Source of the DNA: Halobacteriovorax sp. DA5
GTDB lineage: Bacteria > Bdellovibrionota > Bacteriovoracia > Bacteriovoracales > Bacteriovoracaceae
DNA: 64,000 nt
Assembly (NCBI RefSeq): GCF_002903145.1
Contig: NZ_PPDJ01000009.1
Coordinates: forward strand, 62,001 to 126,000
Reading direction: 5' to 3'
In this document: in pieces, positions 24,372 through 32,635 of the stretch
Layout: each line of letters starts with the position of its first letter
How positions within the stretch are numbered: the first letter of the stretch is position 1
Position numbers and translations under genes: made by a program
Notes under the pieces: generated by a model
Told to the model about the DNA's origin: nothing
The model's database searches: none
Seen by the model: the letters and a program-made list of their open reading frames with translations, nothing else

Positions 24372-24614
24372 GTGATGAAATACTTTACTCTGCCTTTTTT
24401 ATTTGTCACCTCCCTTCTTTCACTCAGTGTTTACGCGAGTGAGGCCAAAGAATTACACTTGAGAGGAAGAGTTCCAGCGTCTGTTGTAGTCGTTGATGAG
24501 GTCGGTACTAAAGAGCCAAATGATGCTATTAAGTCTAATCTTGATAAGAATTCTTATGATGTTAAAAAGTCTGAGAAGAATGGCCATCCAATGATTGAAA
24601 TTTCCTTTCATTAA
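24372..24614 (+). CDS. Small pilin-related exported protein, apparently shortened
   Basis: An 80-residue protein with a signal peptide (MMKYFTLPFLFVTSLLSLSVYA) and then KELHLRGRVPASVVVVDEV, which parallels the LVLKGQVPALLSISV start of the major pilin one gene upstream. It then ends about 45 residues later, lacking the rest of a pilin domain. It may be a minor subunit acting only by its donor strand, a pilus terminator, or a decayed pilin copy. The frame is intact and a good ribosome site is present. Confidence 0.65.
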   Translation: MMKYFTLPFLFVTSLLSLSVYASEAKELHLRGRVPASVVVVDEVGTKEPNDAIKSNLDKNSYDVKKSEKNGHPMIEISFH

Positions 24615-24673
24615 TTCATCTTCAATTAAAATTTGTGTATAATAAATAGGGTCTAAGCTGTCATGGAGGAAGC

Positions 24674-25363
24674 TTGAAGTTACTTATTTTATTAGCACTT
24701 TTCCCACTTTTAATGTCTTTTACTTTCAGGCCTACTAGTCAAACAATTGATCTAAGCAATGGGCAAAAGGCTACTCAATTTCAAATCGAAAATACGTCAT
24801 CTGAAATGATTCCTGTAACGGTAAATGTCTTTGAACGAATACAAAAAGAAGACGGAAGCGAGTCCCTTCCTAAGACAAATGATGTGAGTGTTTTCCCTCC
24901 TCAACTTATAATCTCGCCAGGGGATCGAAAAACTATTCGTGTGGATTGGAAGGGAGATACGAATATCTCTTCTGAAAAAGTTTATCGAATTGTTGCTGAG
25001 CAAGTCCCTTTAAAGCGTGGAAGTACTAATAATAAGAATCGTGGTGGTATTAAGATGCTGCTCAAGTATATGAATGTTCTATATGTAACGAAGAAGGAAT
25101 TTAAACCTAAACTTGAAGCGAGTCATTATAATGTTGGAAAAAAGATTCGAGTTTATATTGCTAATAAGGGAAATTCTCATCAATACCTAAAGAACGTAAG
25201 GTTTGAATTTGTAAAAGGTGATCAGAAGTTATCGATCCCAGCTAAAGAGCTCTCAAAGCTTAATGGACAAAATATTTTGGCCAATACGACACGATACTTT
25301 GAATTTAATAATACAATTAACCTAAAAAATGGATATGAGTTAAGAGCGTCTTTTGATAAGTAA
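24674..25363 (+). CDS. Periplasmic pilus-assembly chaperone (PapD/CsuC-like)
   Basis: An exported protein of 229 residues. The first immunoglobulin-like domain shows FTFRPTSQTIDLSNGQKATQFQIENTS and an SVFPPQLIISPGDRKTIRVDW block, the family's characteristic strand. The second half continues GNSHQYLKNVRFEFVKG. These chaperones donate a strand to pilin subunits in the periplasm and deliver them to the usher. It overlaps the usher by 11 bases, so the two are translationally coupled. Confidence 0.88.
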   Translation: MKLLILLALFPLLMSFTFRPTSQTIDLSNGQKATQFQIENTSSEMIPVTVNVFERIQKEDGSESLPKTNDVSVFPPQLIISPGDRKTIRVDWKGDTNISSEKVYRIVAEQVPLKRGSTNNKNRGGIKMLLKYMNVLYVTKKEFKPKLEASHYNVGKKIRVYIANKGNSHQYLKNVRFEFVKGDQKLSIPAKELSKLNGQNILANTTRYFEFNNTINLKNGYELRASFDK

Positions 25364-27767
25364 TTATAGACCAATTCTATTTGTTGCATTCCTGTCTCAA
25401 TTGAGTCCTTTAACTGCTTATGCTCAGTCTGAAACTGAGCTATTTCGTAGTGTCTTTGGTGAAGTTAATTATGAAGCACAATTAGAACTTATTCTTCATG
25501 GGAAATCTCTTGGGGATATTCCAGTAAAACTTCAAGGAAGCCAGTTAAAGTATATTGATAGTGTCATACTAAATGAAAAGATTAGAGGCATCGTTAAGGA
25601 TGAAAAATATAAATTAGTCGACACTTCTAAGAAGTGGGTTGCTACTTCAACAATTCCTTATACTCTAAGTTATGATTCTAAGGCATTACAGGTGGTATTA
25701 GATATACCTGTAGAGAGTCTAAAATCTGTTTTCTATTCGTTAGAAGAAAACCCAAAAATTAAATACGCTGGTCAAACTATTGAGGCTGCCCCATTTGCTG
25801 GTTCGATTAATTATCTTCTTGATAAGAACTTCGGTGATTCGTATCTTGGTGGTGATTCTCTAACTTTGAATATTAACTCCTTCTTAAATATAAAAACCTA
25901 TGTTTTGCAGTTGAATGGATTCTATGTTGATGATGAAGATAGTAGCGATCCTTATTGGACGCGAAGAGACTTTAGTTTAACAAAGGATTTTGAATCCTCA
26001 CGCCTTCGAACGAGGTTAGGGGATACTACAACGGGCCGCTTAGGCTTTATGCAATCAAAAGCAATAGGTGGTTTTAATTTAAGGAAACAGTTTTCAATTA
26101 ATCCTTATGAGACACCTTATACGCAAGGAGAGAAAGAGTTTCAAATTGTTAGACGATCTAATGTTAGTACTTATGTTAACGGGACTCTTGTAAAAAAAGA
26201 AATCCTACCTGCTGGTAATTATCGTTTATCAAATCTTCCACTTGTTAATGGCATTAATAATGTACGTGTAGAAATTGATGATGGAAGTGGTGTTAAGCAG
26301 TTATTAGAATTTAATATCCCAACATCACTATCGATTTTAAAAAGAGGTGAGTTTGATTATTCGTTAAGTGTGGGAAGAAAGTCTGATGATTCTGGAAAAA
26401 CCCGTAGTTATGTCGATAATAATGAGTTTTATAGTGGCCTTGTTCAATATGGTTTTACTGACCTATTTTCAACAGGTGCCTATTATCAAAAAGATGACAA
26501 ATTTCAATTAACTGGTCTTTATAATGGTATTGCTACAGAGTTTGGAAACTTCTTTCTGGGGAATGCTTATTCTGATTATAAGAATTTTAATATAAGTGGC
26601 TATGCAACTTCTTTGACTTGGCAATTTCAGGATATCGCAGGATACTTGCTTGAAAACCTATCATTTACAGCGCGTTATGAAGTTTTCGGTGGAGACTTTA
26701 GGGCTACGGCCGATTATAATGGGCCTTCGATTAAAAATAACTATCAACTTAATTTATCATTTCCTATTTTCTCTCATAGCTCGATAAATCTGGGAGCCGG
26801 CCATGAAGAATATCGTGATTCTGGAAATGGTTCTCGAAATTTCATCCGTACCTCGTTGAATATTAATCCAATTAATAACTTAAATATAAATCTTTATGCT
26901 GCTAGCACAAAAGATTTAAATAATCCGACTGATCACTCTGTTTCTGCTTTTTTAACATGGTCTTTTCCTTCTCATAATAGCTATGTTTCAATGTTTAGAG
27001 ATTTTGAAAATAAATCAAGTCGAATATCTTACACTAAAGATAATAGTAATGAGCTATATAAGCCGAGATATACAGTTTCCGCAGATGACGATGAAGTTAA
27101 TAGTCGCTTAAATTTAAGTGCTAGTATGCCAACGCCTATGGCCGATTACTTTTTCAAGGCATCTTATGCTCATGAAAAGAATGGTGAAGATTATAATCAG
27201 ATAGGATTCGGGATATCGACGACTTCATTATTCGCGTATGATAATGGCCTTGCTTACGCTCAATCTCGTTCTAATACTAATAGTTTTGCCCTCTTTAAAA
27301 CTAAAGAATCTTTAAAAGATCAAAAGCTCATTATTAAATCAACATCAGTTCATGCAGACACTCAAACTCCGCTCTTTGGGGAGCTTGCAATAACTGATAT
27401 GGTTCCATATCAATACCGTGAAGTACAATTAGACCCAACTGCTCTTGATTATGGAACAACACTGGAGAAAGAAAAGTTTGTTCTTTATCCGACTTATCAA
27501 TCAGGACATCTTATCAATATTAGTGACAATGGCCTTTTAAGTCTTAAGGGGAAAATTACACGTAATGGAAGACCGGTTTCACTGGAGATCTGTCAGTTAG
27601 GGGAGAAGGTCTTCTTCACTGATCGAGAAGGTTACTTCTTTGTGGATGGTGTTGATAATGAAACAAGTTTACTTAAAATAAGTGGTAAGGAAGTTAAAAA
27701 TATTTCGATAAATCAAGAATCCCGTGGGATCATTGATATTGGTACGATTGAGATAGAGGGGAATTAA
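25353..27767 (+). CDS. Outer-membrane usher protein of a chaperone-usher pilus
   Basis: An 804-residue usher, with a signal peptide, a periplasmic N-domain, a 24-strand barrel and a C-terminal domain. Recognisable blocks are the RLRTRLGDTTTGRLGFMQSKAIGGFNLRK barrel start, the plug-region YVNGTLVKKEILPAGNYRLSNLPLVNGINNVRVEIDDGSG, and the C-terminal VSLEICQLGEKVFFTDREGYFFVDGV. The start codon is the TTG at 25353 inside the chaperone gene; no ATG is near. It is shorter than FimD (about 850), consistent with the archaic CsuD group. Confidence 0.92.
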   Translation: MISNYRPILFVAFLSQLSPLTAYAQSETELFRSVFGEVNYEAQLELILHGKSLGDIPVKLQGSQLKYIDSVILNEKIRGIVKDEKYKLVDTSKKWVATSTIPYTLSYDSKALQVVLDIPVESLKSVFYSLEENPKIKYAGQTIEAAPFAGSINYLLDKNFGDSYLGGDSLTLNINSFLNIKTYVLQLNGFYVDDEDSSDPYWTRRDFSLTKDFESSRLRTRLGDTTTGRLGFMQSKAIGGFNLRKQFSINPYETPYTQGEKEFQIVRRSNVSTYVNGTLVKKEILPAGNYRLSNLPLVNGINNVRVEIDDGSGVKQLLEFNIPTSLSILKRGEFDYSLSVGRKSDDSGKTRSYVDNNEFYSGLVQYGFTDLFSTGAYYQKDDKFQLTGLYNGIATEFGNFFLGNAYSDYKNFNISGYATSLTWQFQDIAGYLLENLSFTARYEVFGGDFRATADYNGPSIKNNYQLNLSFPIFSHSSINLGAGHEEYRDSGNGSRNFIRTSLNINPINNLNINLYAASTKDLNNPTDHSVSAFLTWSFPSHNSYVSMFRDFENKSSRISYTKDNSNELYKPRYTVSADDDEVNSRLNLSASMPTPMADYFFKASYAHEKNGEDYNQIGFGISTTSLFAYDNGLAYAQSRSNTNSFALFKTKESLKDQKLIIKSTSVHADTQTPLFGELAITDMVPYQYREVQLDPTALDYGTTLEKEKFVLYPTYQSGHLINISDNGLLSLKGKITRNGRPVSLEICQLGEKVFFTDREGYFFVDGVDNETSLLKISGKEVKNISINQESRGIIDIGTIEIEGN

Positions 27768-27768
27768 T

Positions 27769-28686
27769 ATGACATTGTTTAAAGCTTTAGTAGCTACATT
27801 CTGTGTCTCATCAGTTTTAGCGGCAAAATGCGACTTAAATGTTAGCGTAAATAATTTTGTTGGGACAATATCTTCAAGCGTTCAAGCTGTTTCCCACCCT
27901 ATTACAATTTCACGTTCTAGAAACGCAGCTCAATGTGAAGTCATTAGGGCCTTCTATAGTACTGGTGGAGCTGGGAACTATAATCGTATGGCATCGACTT
28001 CTAATAATTCGATTCCTTATAACTTATATAGTGACAGTAATATGGCTACAGTTCTTAAAGATGTGTCGGATGCAACTCAAGCTGGTGAGTATAGTGTGAT
28101 TAATTTACCAGTGAGATACAACTCTTATCAGTCGAATTTTTATATTAAGCAGGTTGATCTCGATACTGTCTTTTCAAGTGGCTCTGGTTACTTTGGCGAT
28201 AATATTCAAATTAGTTTCTATAGTATTAAAAACAACGGCCAGCTTGAGTATGAAACGACTGCGTATTTTTATCTGCAGTTAGTTGTTCCAAGATATGCTG
28301 AGCTAAGCTTAGTTCCTTTGGGTTCTCCTCATGACCCTAACTCTACTCAATATATAATGAATTTTGGAAATTTAACGAGTCAGGATGTAAAGAGTGCAAC
28401 TCTGAATGTGAAGGGAAATGTAGGCTTCGGTGTTTATATGACTTCACAGAATGGCTCTCTGTTAAAGAATGCAGCAAGTAGTGTTCCTTATCAAGTTAAG
28501 GTGGGACCAAACAATTACGCATCTCTTTCAAATGCTGGACAAGAGACCTTCATGTTTCAGCGTAATAATGCCACTTCAATCAATGCTGAGAGCTATCCTA
28601 TCTATGTGAAATTAGGGAATGTTCCAACAAATGCTTCGACTGGTGATTATGAGGATGTCATTACAGTCACAGTTAAAGCTTGGTAA
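27769..28686 (+). CDS. Two-domain tip protein of the pilus (spore-coat-U-like)
   Basis: A 305-residue exported protein; the signal peptide is MTLFKALVATFCVSSVLA. The N-terminal domain has two cysteines (KCDLNV... and AQCEVI) that could form a disulfide, and the C-terminal half (from about 170) has the beta pattern of a pilin domain ending in GDYEDVITVTVKAW. An N-terminal receptor domain followed by a pilin domain and a last position in the operon is the layout of archaic tip adhesins such as CsuE. Receptor specificity is unknown. It starts two bases after the usher stop. Confidence 0.75.
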   Translation: MTLFKALVATFCVSSVLAAKCDLNVSVNNFVGTISSSVQAVSHPITISRSRNAAQCEVIRAFYSTGGAGNYNRMASTSNNSIPYNLYSDSNMATVLKDVSDATQAGEYSVINLPVRYNSYQSNFYIKQVDLDTVFSSGSGYFGDNIQISFYSIKNNGQLEYETTAYFYLQLVVPRYAELSLVPLGSPHDPNSTQYIMNFGNLTSQDVKSATLNVKGNVGFGVYMTSQNGSLLKNAASSVPYQVKVGPNNYASLSNAGQETFMFQRNNATSINAESYPIYVKLGNVPTNASTGDYEDVITVTVKAW

Positions 28687-28730
28687 AAATATTACTTAAG
28701 TAAATTGCTCAAGTTGTCGATAAGAACTCC

Positions 28731-29474
28731 ATGAATATAAAAGACCTAAAGTACGGTGTTGCCGTACTCGCAATTGGTGCGACTACTTTTTACTTTACTG
28801 AAAACTATATTGCAGACTCTAGGCAAGCTAAACGAACCATCGCTAGTGAAGCTGTTGCCAACAACTGTCTTGATGCTGTTGGATCATTCTTAGGACCTAA
28901 GAAAATTGAGCCATTTGCAAAGGTTAATCTTGTGCTAAAAGAAAATGCACGCAAGGTTAATGGTAAGATTGTAGGCTATACTCGAAGTGGTTTTGAAATT
29001 AGAGGTTACGGTAGCCATCAGTTAGTTTCTTATAATGAGATCTCAACAATTAATGGCAAAGAACTAAGCTCGGTTGAAATTTATCGTTTACTTCTAGCTG
29101 CTGAAATTGGAAAAACAAATTCTGATCAAATCCAGGTGCGTGTCCTGAATAATATTGAGTTTGAAGATATAAAAGGTCATAACTTCAAAACAGATGGGGT
29201 AACAATTAGTTTTCAAGATCAGCAAGGTGTAAAATATAAGATTCCACTTGAAGAGATCTATCACTTCTCTGCTATCGATCCAGTTGATGTTGCAAGAAAA
29301 GAAGTACAAACATTTGAAGGTGAGTTTGTATCGGTTCGTTTGACTAATGGTGACGTTGAAGATGGTGTAATTGTTCTATCTGCTGATAGGAAATTTGCAG
29401 AACTTACAAGCGTTCATGACGAAACTGAAGTCGTGCAAATCCCTCTTGATGAGATTGAATTAGTCATACAGTAA
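28731..29474 (+). CDS. Membrane-anchored protein of unknown function with beta-rich repeats
   Basis: The 247-residue protein has one N-terminal membrane segment (KYGVAVLAIGATTFYFTENY) and then mainly beta strands. Three units with a similar rhythm are visible: KVNGKIVGYTRSGFEIRGYG...LVSYNEISTI, FKTDGVTISFQDQQGVKYKIPLEEIYHF and DVEDGVIVLSADRKFAELTS...VQIPLDEIELV. In each, a glycine-containing strand is followed by a terminal EI-hydrophobic segment, reminiscent of Sm-like/SH3-like barrels. The domain probably lies in the periplasm. It follows the pilus operon closely but may not belong to it. Confidence 0.6.
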   Translation: MNIKDLKYGVAVLAIGATTFYFTENYIADSRQAKRTIASEAVANNCLDAVGSFLGPKKIEPFAKVNLVLKENARKVNGKIVGYTRSGFEIRGYGSHQLVSYNEISTINGKELSSVEIYRLLLAAEIGKTNSDQIQVRVLNNIEFEDIKGHNFKTDGVTISFQDQQGVKYKIPLEEIYHFSAIDPVDVARKEVQTFEGEFVSVRLTNGDVEDGVIVLSADRKFAELTSVHDETEVVQIPLDEIELVIQ

Positions 29475-29479
29475 TGACT

Positions 29480-29722
29480 CTATAGAATAAATTTAAAAAC
29501 GAGATAAGGTGTTATATTAAACACAATCACAAGTAACTTGAAGTTCGCTAGGTATTTAAAATACATCTTAGGGAACTTCTTTTCTTTAATTCCAAACATA
29601 CTAGCGTGAATCTCAATTACTTGTTTTTTGAATATGAGAATCATTACTGTTGAAAGTAATAAAAAACCCATATTTATAACTGCACAATAACCTAAGAAAG
29701 ATGTCATCAATTCTGTCTTCAT
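29480..29722 (-). CDS. DUF6868-like small membrane protein
   Basis: An 80-residue protein with two membrane helices: MKTELMTSFLGYCAVINMGFLLLSTVMIL and FKLLVIVFNITPYLVFKF. The pattern LGxCAVINxGxLL...FNxxPYLxxK is that of DUF6868, small inner-membrane proteins of unknown role. GGAG five bases before the ATG at 29722 supports this start over the earlier one. It lies just downstream of the lipoprotein gene, on the same strand, with a 10-base gap. Confidence 0.7.
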   Translation of the reverse strand: MKTELMTSFLGYCAVINMGFLLLSTVMILIFKKQVIEIHASMFGIKEKKFPKMYFKYLANFKLLVIVFNITPYLVFKFIL

Positions 29723-29732
29723 TAAATCTCCA

Positions 29733-30485
29733 TTAGTCCTTACTTGGTAAGTTTTCGGCAAAGCCTCTAAACGCATAGGCTAAGATATCACGATCAACTG
29801 GTGTTTTAGGGAATGGGTATTTCTTATTCATACTTTCAGTGTTTTTCTTAGATGAAAAGGCCGAGACTAGATCAATGATCTTGTCTACACCGTCTCTTTT
29901 TCTAATTGTGTATTCTAAGTCATTACGATCTGATTTCTTTATAATACCATTCCAGGCAAGGTATTTATTTCTAATATCATAGATAGAGAAGTTAATATCC
30001 ATACTTCTTCTTGTCGTCGTTGTTAAACTACGATCGCCGGTTTCTTTTCCTTCTGCGTTTGTGATAGCTGATTCTGTTCTATCATTTTCAATTATGTCAC
30101 TTTCAATTCTGGCAAAGACAAGGTAGCGACGTTTCGTTATATTTTGTCCTAATATCGTAAGGGATTTCTCACTGAGAATTCCATCTTCTTCAATTTCACG
30201 TAGTATCTCACGATAGAGTCCTCGACCAATTTTTTTGATCAGTGGTGATGCATTATCAACGAGTAAGTCTCTTCTTTTTTCTTGTAATTCGACACGAAAT
30301 TGATTTGCTGTACTTATTTGCTTCTTATAATCCCAGTTCTCTCCAGTATGGACTATCCCTGCAATTGTTAATCGTTCTGCTTGAACATTTGTATATGTGA
30401 AATCGGCCGTCTTTCTTAGGCCATGTACTTTTGTTGCACATGAAGTAATTAGTAGGGTGCTTAAAAGCACGATAAACTTTAACAT
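29733..30485 (-). CDS. Lipoprotein of unknown function
   Basis: Starts MLKFIVLLSTLLITSCATKVHG with lipobox ITSC, so C16 is probably lipidated. The 230-residue mature protein is mixed alpha/beta with no clear family. A conserved-looking core contains RRYLVFARIESDIIEND and, later, TRRSMDINFSIYDIRNKYLAWNG, suggesting a small alternating-strand sheet. It may be an outer-membrane lipoprotein of the envelope-stress or assembly type; the sequence does not say more. Confidence 0.68.
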   Translation of the reverse strand: MLKFIVLLSTLLITSCATKVHGLRKTADFTYTNVQAERLTIAGIVHTGENWDYKKQISTANQFRVELQEKRRDLLVDNASPLIKKIGRGLYREILREIEEDGILSEKSLTILGQNITKRRYLVFARIESDIIENDRTESAITNAEGKETGDRSLTTTTRRSMDINFSIYDIRNKYLAWNGIIKKSDRNDLEYTIRKRDGVDKIIDLVSAFSSKKNTESMNKKYPFPKTPVDRDILAYAFRGFAENLPSKD

Positions 30486-30629
30486 CTATTTCTCCAGTCT
30501 CTAGTTAAGCTAAAACCATTTTATTAGAGCAGGACCCACTTAACAATAGGTTAGATTTTACGTAGTTATCATTATGAAAAATTAAGATGAAATTAAATGT
30601 ATGAACCTGTTTTGATGCTATTATGAAGA

Positions 30630-30722
30630 TGGTAGGAATCCTTCGGGAGGACTGCTCAGCTCGCAGCTTCTGTCTGTGGGCAAGAAAAGAGGTCCTCGCA
30701 TTTGGCGAGGGCCTTTTTTTTT
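30630..30722 (+). ncRNA. Candidate small RNA with own promoter and terminator
   Basis: A plus-strand transcript is suggested by an extended -10 element (TG-C-TATTAT at 30616-30624), followed by a GC-rich stretch with a UUCG-loop hairpin (UCCUUCGGGAGGA region, 30639-30651) and a strong terminator: 9-bp stem GGTCCTCGC/GCGAGGGCC (30691-30713) with nine T residues. No plus-strand gene ends here; the flanking genes point away. A reading frame runs through it on the plus strand but continues through the terminator, so I favour an RNA. It is about 93 nt. I could not fit it to SRP RNA, 6S or tmRNA. Confidence 0.55.
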
Positions 30723-30730
30723 GTAAGGTT

Positions 30731-31105
30731 TTAAATCTGAGCAAAGAGGTCAACTTGATTTCCATTTGGGTCTCTAACTGAAGCGTATCTTTGTCCCCAA
30801 AAAGCATCCCATGGTGATTTTTCGATTTCAAAACCAGCGTCGACGATACGTTGGAATAGCTTATCTACTTCACTAGGGGTTGTTTGTTGAAAACATAGAG
30901 TGATTCCAGAATTTATAGGCTCTTTCCAATCGTTATTAATCTCTTTAAGCAAATCGAATGAATCTAGCATGATTCGTAGTCCATTTTCTTGCGTGGCCTC
31001 ATAATGGCCCTTTCCATATTCTTCAAAATCAAAGTTTAATAAGTTGTAAAATTGAATAGTTTTTTCAATATTCTTACAAGCAATTCCAATCGCGCTTACA
31101 CTCAT
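30731..31105 (-). CDS. VOC superfamily (glyoxalase/bleomycin-resistance-like) protein
   Basis: A 124-residue paired-beta protein of the vicinal oxygen chelate fold. The family start SVSAIGIACKNIEKTIQFYNLLNFDFEEYG and the end WGQRYASVRDPNGNQVDLF are typical of the cupin-like metal-site halves. Members act as isomerases, dioxygenases or binding/resistance proteins. Nothing identifies the ligand. It has no operon partner and the candidate small RNA terminator lies immediately beyond its stop codon. Confidence 0.88.
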   Translation of the reverse strand: MSVSAIGIACKNIEKTIQFYNLLNFDFEEYGKGHYEATQENGLRIMLDSFDLLKEINNDWKEPINSGITLCFQQTTPSEVDKLFQRIVDAGFEIEKSPWDAFWGQRYASVRDPNGNQVDLFAQI

Positions 31106-31237
31106 AGTGACTCCTTATTCTTAGATTTAGTTTTTGTTGTCTTGTTTTAACCACAGCTTAAATTGACATGATTTGCCCTGTGGCTTTTATTAAAGATACA
31201 TTTTTTATCGGGACTGAACAATATCATAGGAGGATAT

Positions 31238-32632
31238 GTGAAAAAGTTAACAAAAATGGCAGTTGCCCTGGCCGTACTTTCTACGGTTGCAACGTCTGTT
31301 TCTGCTTCATCGAGAGTAATTCGTGACAACCGTTTAAAAGATTTAGGAATTTCACCTGTCTTAGGGCGAGGATACTCGATAGCGACCAATACTTATCAAA
31401 GTACATGTTTGGGTAAAATTGAAACGACTCAGCCATCATATGATTTAAAATATCGATATATTGAAATTGAACAAGATTGGGAGACCCAGTATAGACGCTC
31501 TTTTGAAACAAAGAATACTTTTAAATTTCTATTCTTAAAAAATAATGTAAATGTTTTTTCAGAAGTAGAGGGTAATACAACATATCACTATCACTATATC
31601 TTTGCCGATATTGATGTTGATAGTTACTATCATTCACTTTCAGAAGGAAATAGTGATTTAAGTGAGAGTGCCGCAAGTCTTTTAACTAAAGGGGACGTTG
31701 TTGGTTTCTTTGATTCTTGTGGTCCCTATTATGTACGCTCAATCGGTCGTCACTCGAGCTTCCTAGGTTTACTACGTTATCGAACAACATCAGTTGAAAG
31801 AGATGTGAATTTTGAACTCGAACTTAAGTCGAAGATGCGTGGTTTCTTCTCAGGTGGTTCAACTGATACAACAATTTCAACAGAGTTTAGAACGGAAACA
31901 CAGACCAAGAGACTAGAGATTAATATCTGGGCATACGGACTTGGTAAAGGTGAACTTGCAGATATTATTCCAACAGACATTGATAGCTTTAAAGACTCAG
32001 TACGTGATGTTGTAAAAACGATGCAAGATCCAAATGCTGGCCGTATTACAACAATGGAAGTCGCTCCTTGGATTGAAAATACTCAATTCCAAGATCTTTT
32101 AGAGTTAGAAGATGAAGAAGAAAAATTACTATTTGAAAAGAAAAAGAATCTAGAGGCCAATGCTGAAATTATAAGCGAGCTTGATCGAATTGATAGAGCA
32201 CAAGTGGATCAATACTTTAAGGCAAGTAATTGTCGCCGAATTCTTGAAGATGAATATTTAAATATTGATGATGACTTTGGTGGAGGATATGAACCCGAGA
32301 ATACATTCTTCTCTAACTTATCTCAACCAAATAGTCAGAGCTCTGAGATTTCACTGGAAGCGTTTGATGCTGTTCTTTCTACTGAAAAGGTCGAAGAATA
32401 TCTGATCGCAAATTATATATTTAATTATGGACAGCCTGAACCAACTCCTGAACCGGAAACAGGTGCGCTAGCTTGTATTAAATCGATTCATGAACAAGGT
32501 ATCGATCAGGTACACTTTAGAAATATTTCTGCGTGTGTCGATGCCAGATTAACGGGGGTGCCAGTGTCTCCTCTTTTAGATAACTATTGTATGCCAGAGT
32601 TGGCAAGAGTCATTATTCCTGATGATGCATAA
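31238..32632 (+). CDS. Exported protein with MACPF-like features, first of a tandem pair
   Basis: A 464-residue exported protein; the signal peptide is MKKLTKMAVALAVLSTVATSVSA. A weak similarity to MACPF/CDC pore-forming proteins is visible: LGRGYSIATNTYQSTC near residues 42-57 recalls the family's GxGYD...C start, GFFDSCGPYYVRSI (157-169) sits where these proteins have the F...YGTHYV signature, and an APWIE block follows at about 279. The canonical T and H of GTH are not conserved. A coiled acidic stretch (about 295-320) and cysteine-containing C-terminus follow. The next gene encodes a related protein. A pore-forming or membrane-inserting role is inference. Confidence 0.6.
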   Translation: MKKLTKMAVALAVLSTVATSVSASSRVIRDNRLKDLGISPVLGRGYSIATNTYQSTCLGKIETTQPSYDLKYRYIEIEQDWETQYRRSFETKNTFKFLFLKNNVNVFSEVEGNTTYHYHYIFADIDVDSYYHSLSEGNSDLSESAASLLTKGDVVGFFDSCGPYYVRSIGRHSSFLGLLRYRTTSVERDVNFELELKSKMRGFFSGGSTDTTISTEFRTETQTKRLEINIWAYGLGKGELADIIPTDIDSFKDSVRDVVKTMQDPNAGRITTMEVAPWIENTQFQDLLELEDEEEKLLFEKKKNLEANAEIISELDRIDRAQVDQYFKASNCRRILEDEYLNIDDDFGGGYEPENTFFSNLSQPNSQSSEISLEAFDAVLSTEKVEEYLIANYIFNYGQPEPTPEPETGALACIKSIHEQGIDQVHFRNISACVDARLTGVPVSPLLDNYCMPELARVIIPDDA

Positions 32633-32635
32633 TTT

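Noticed and set aside
30630..30722. SRP (4.5S) RNA as the identity of the candidate small RNA
   Set aside because: The conserved GGUCAGG...GGAAGGAAGCAGCC apical region is not present on either strand.
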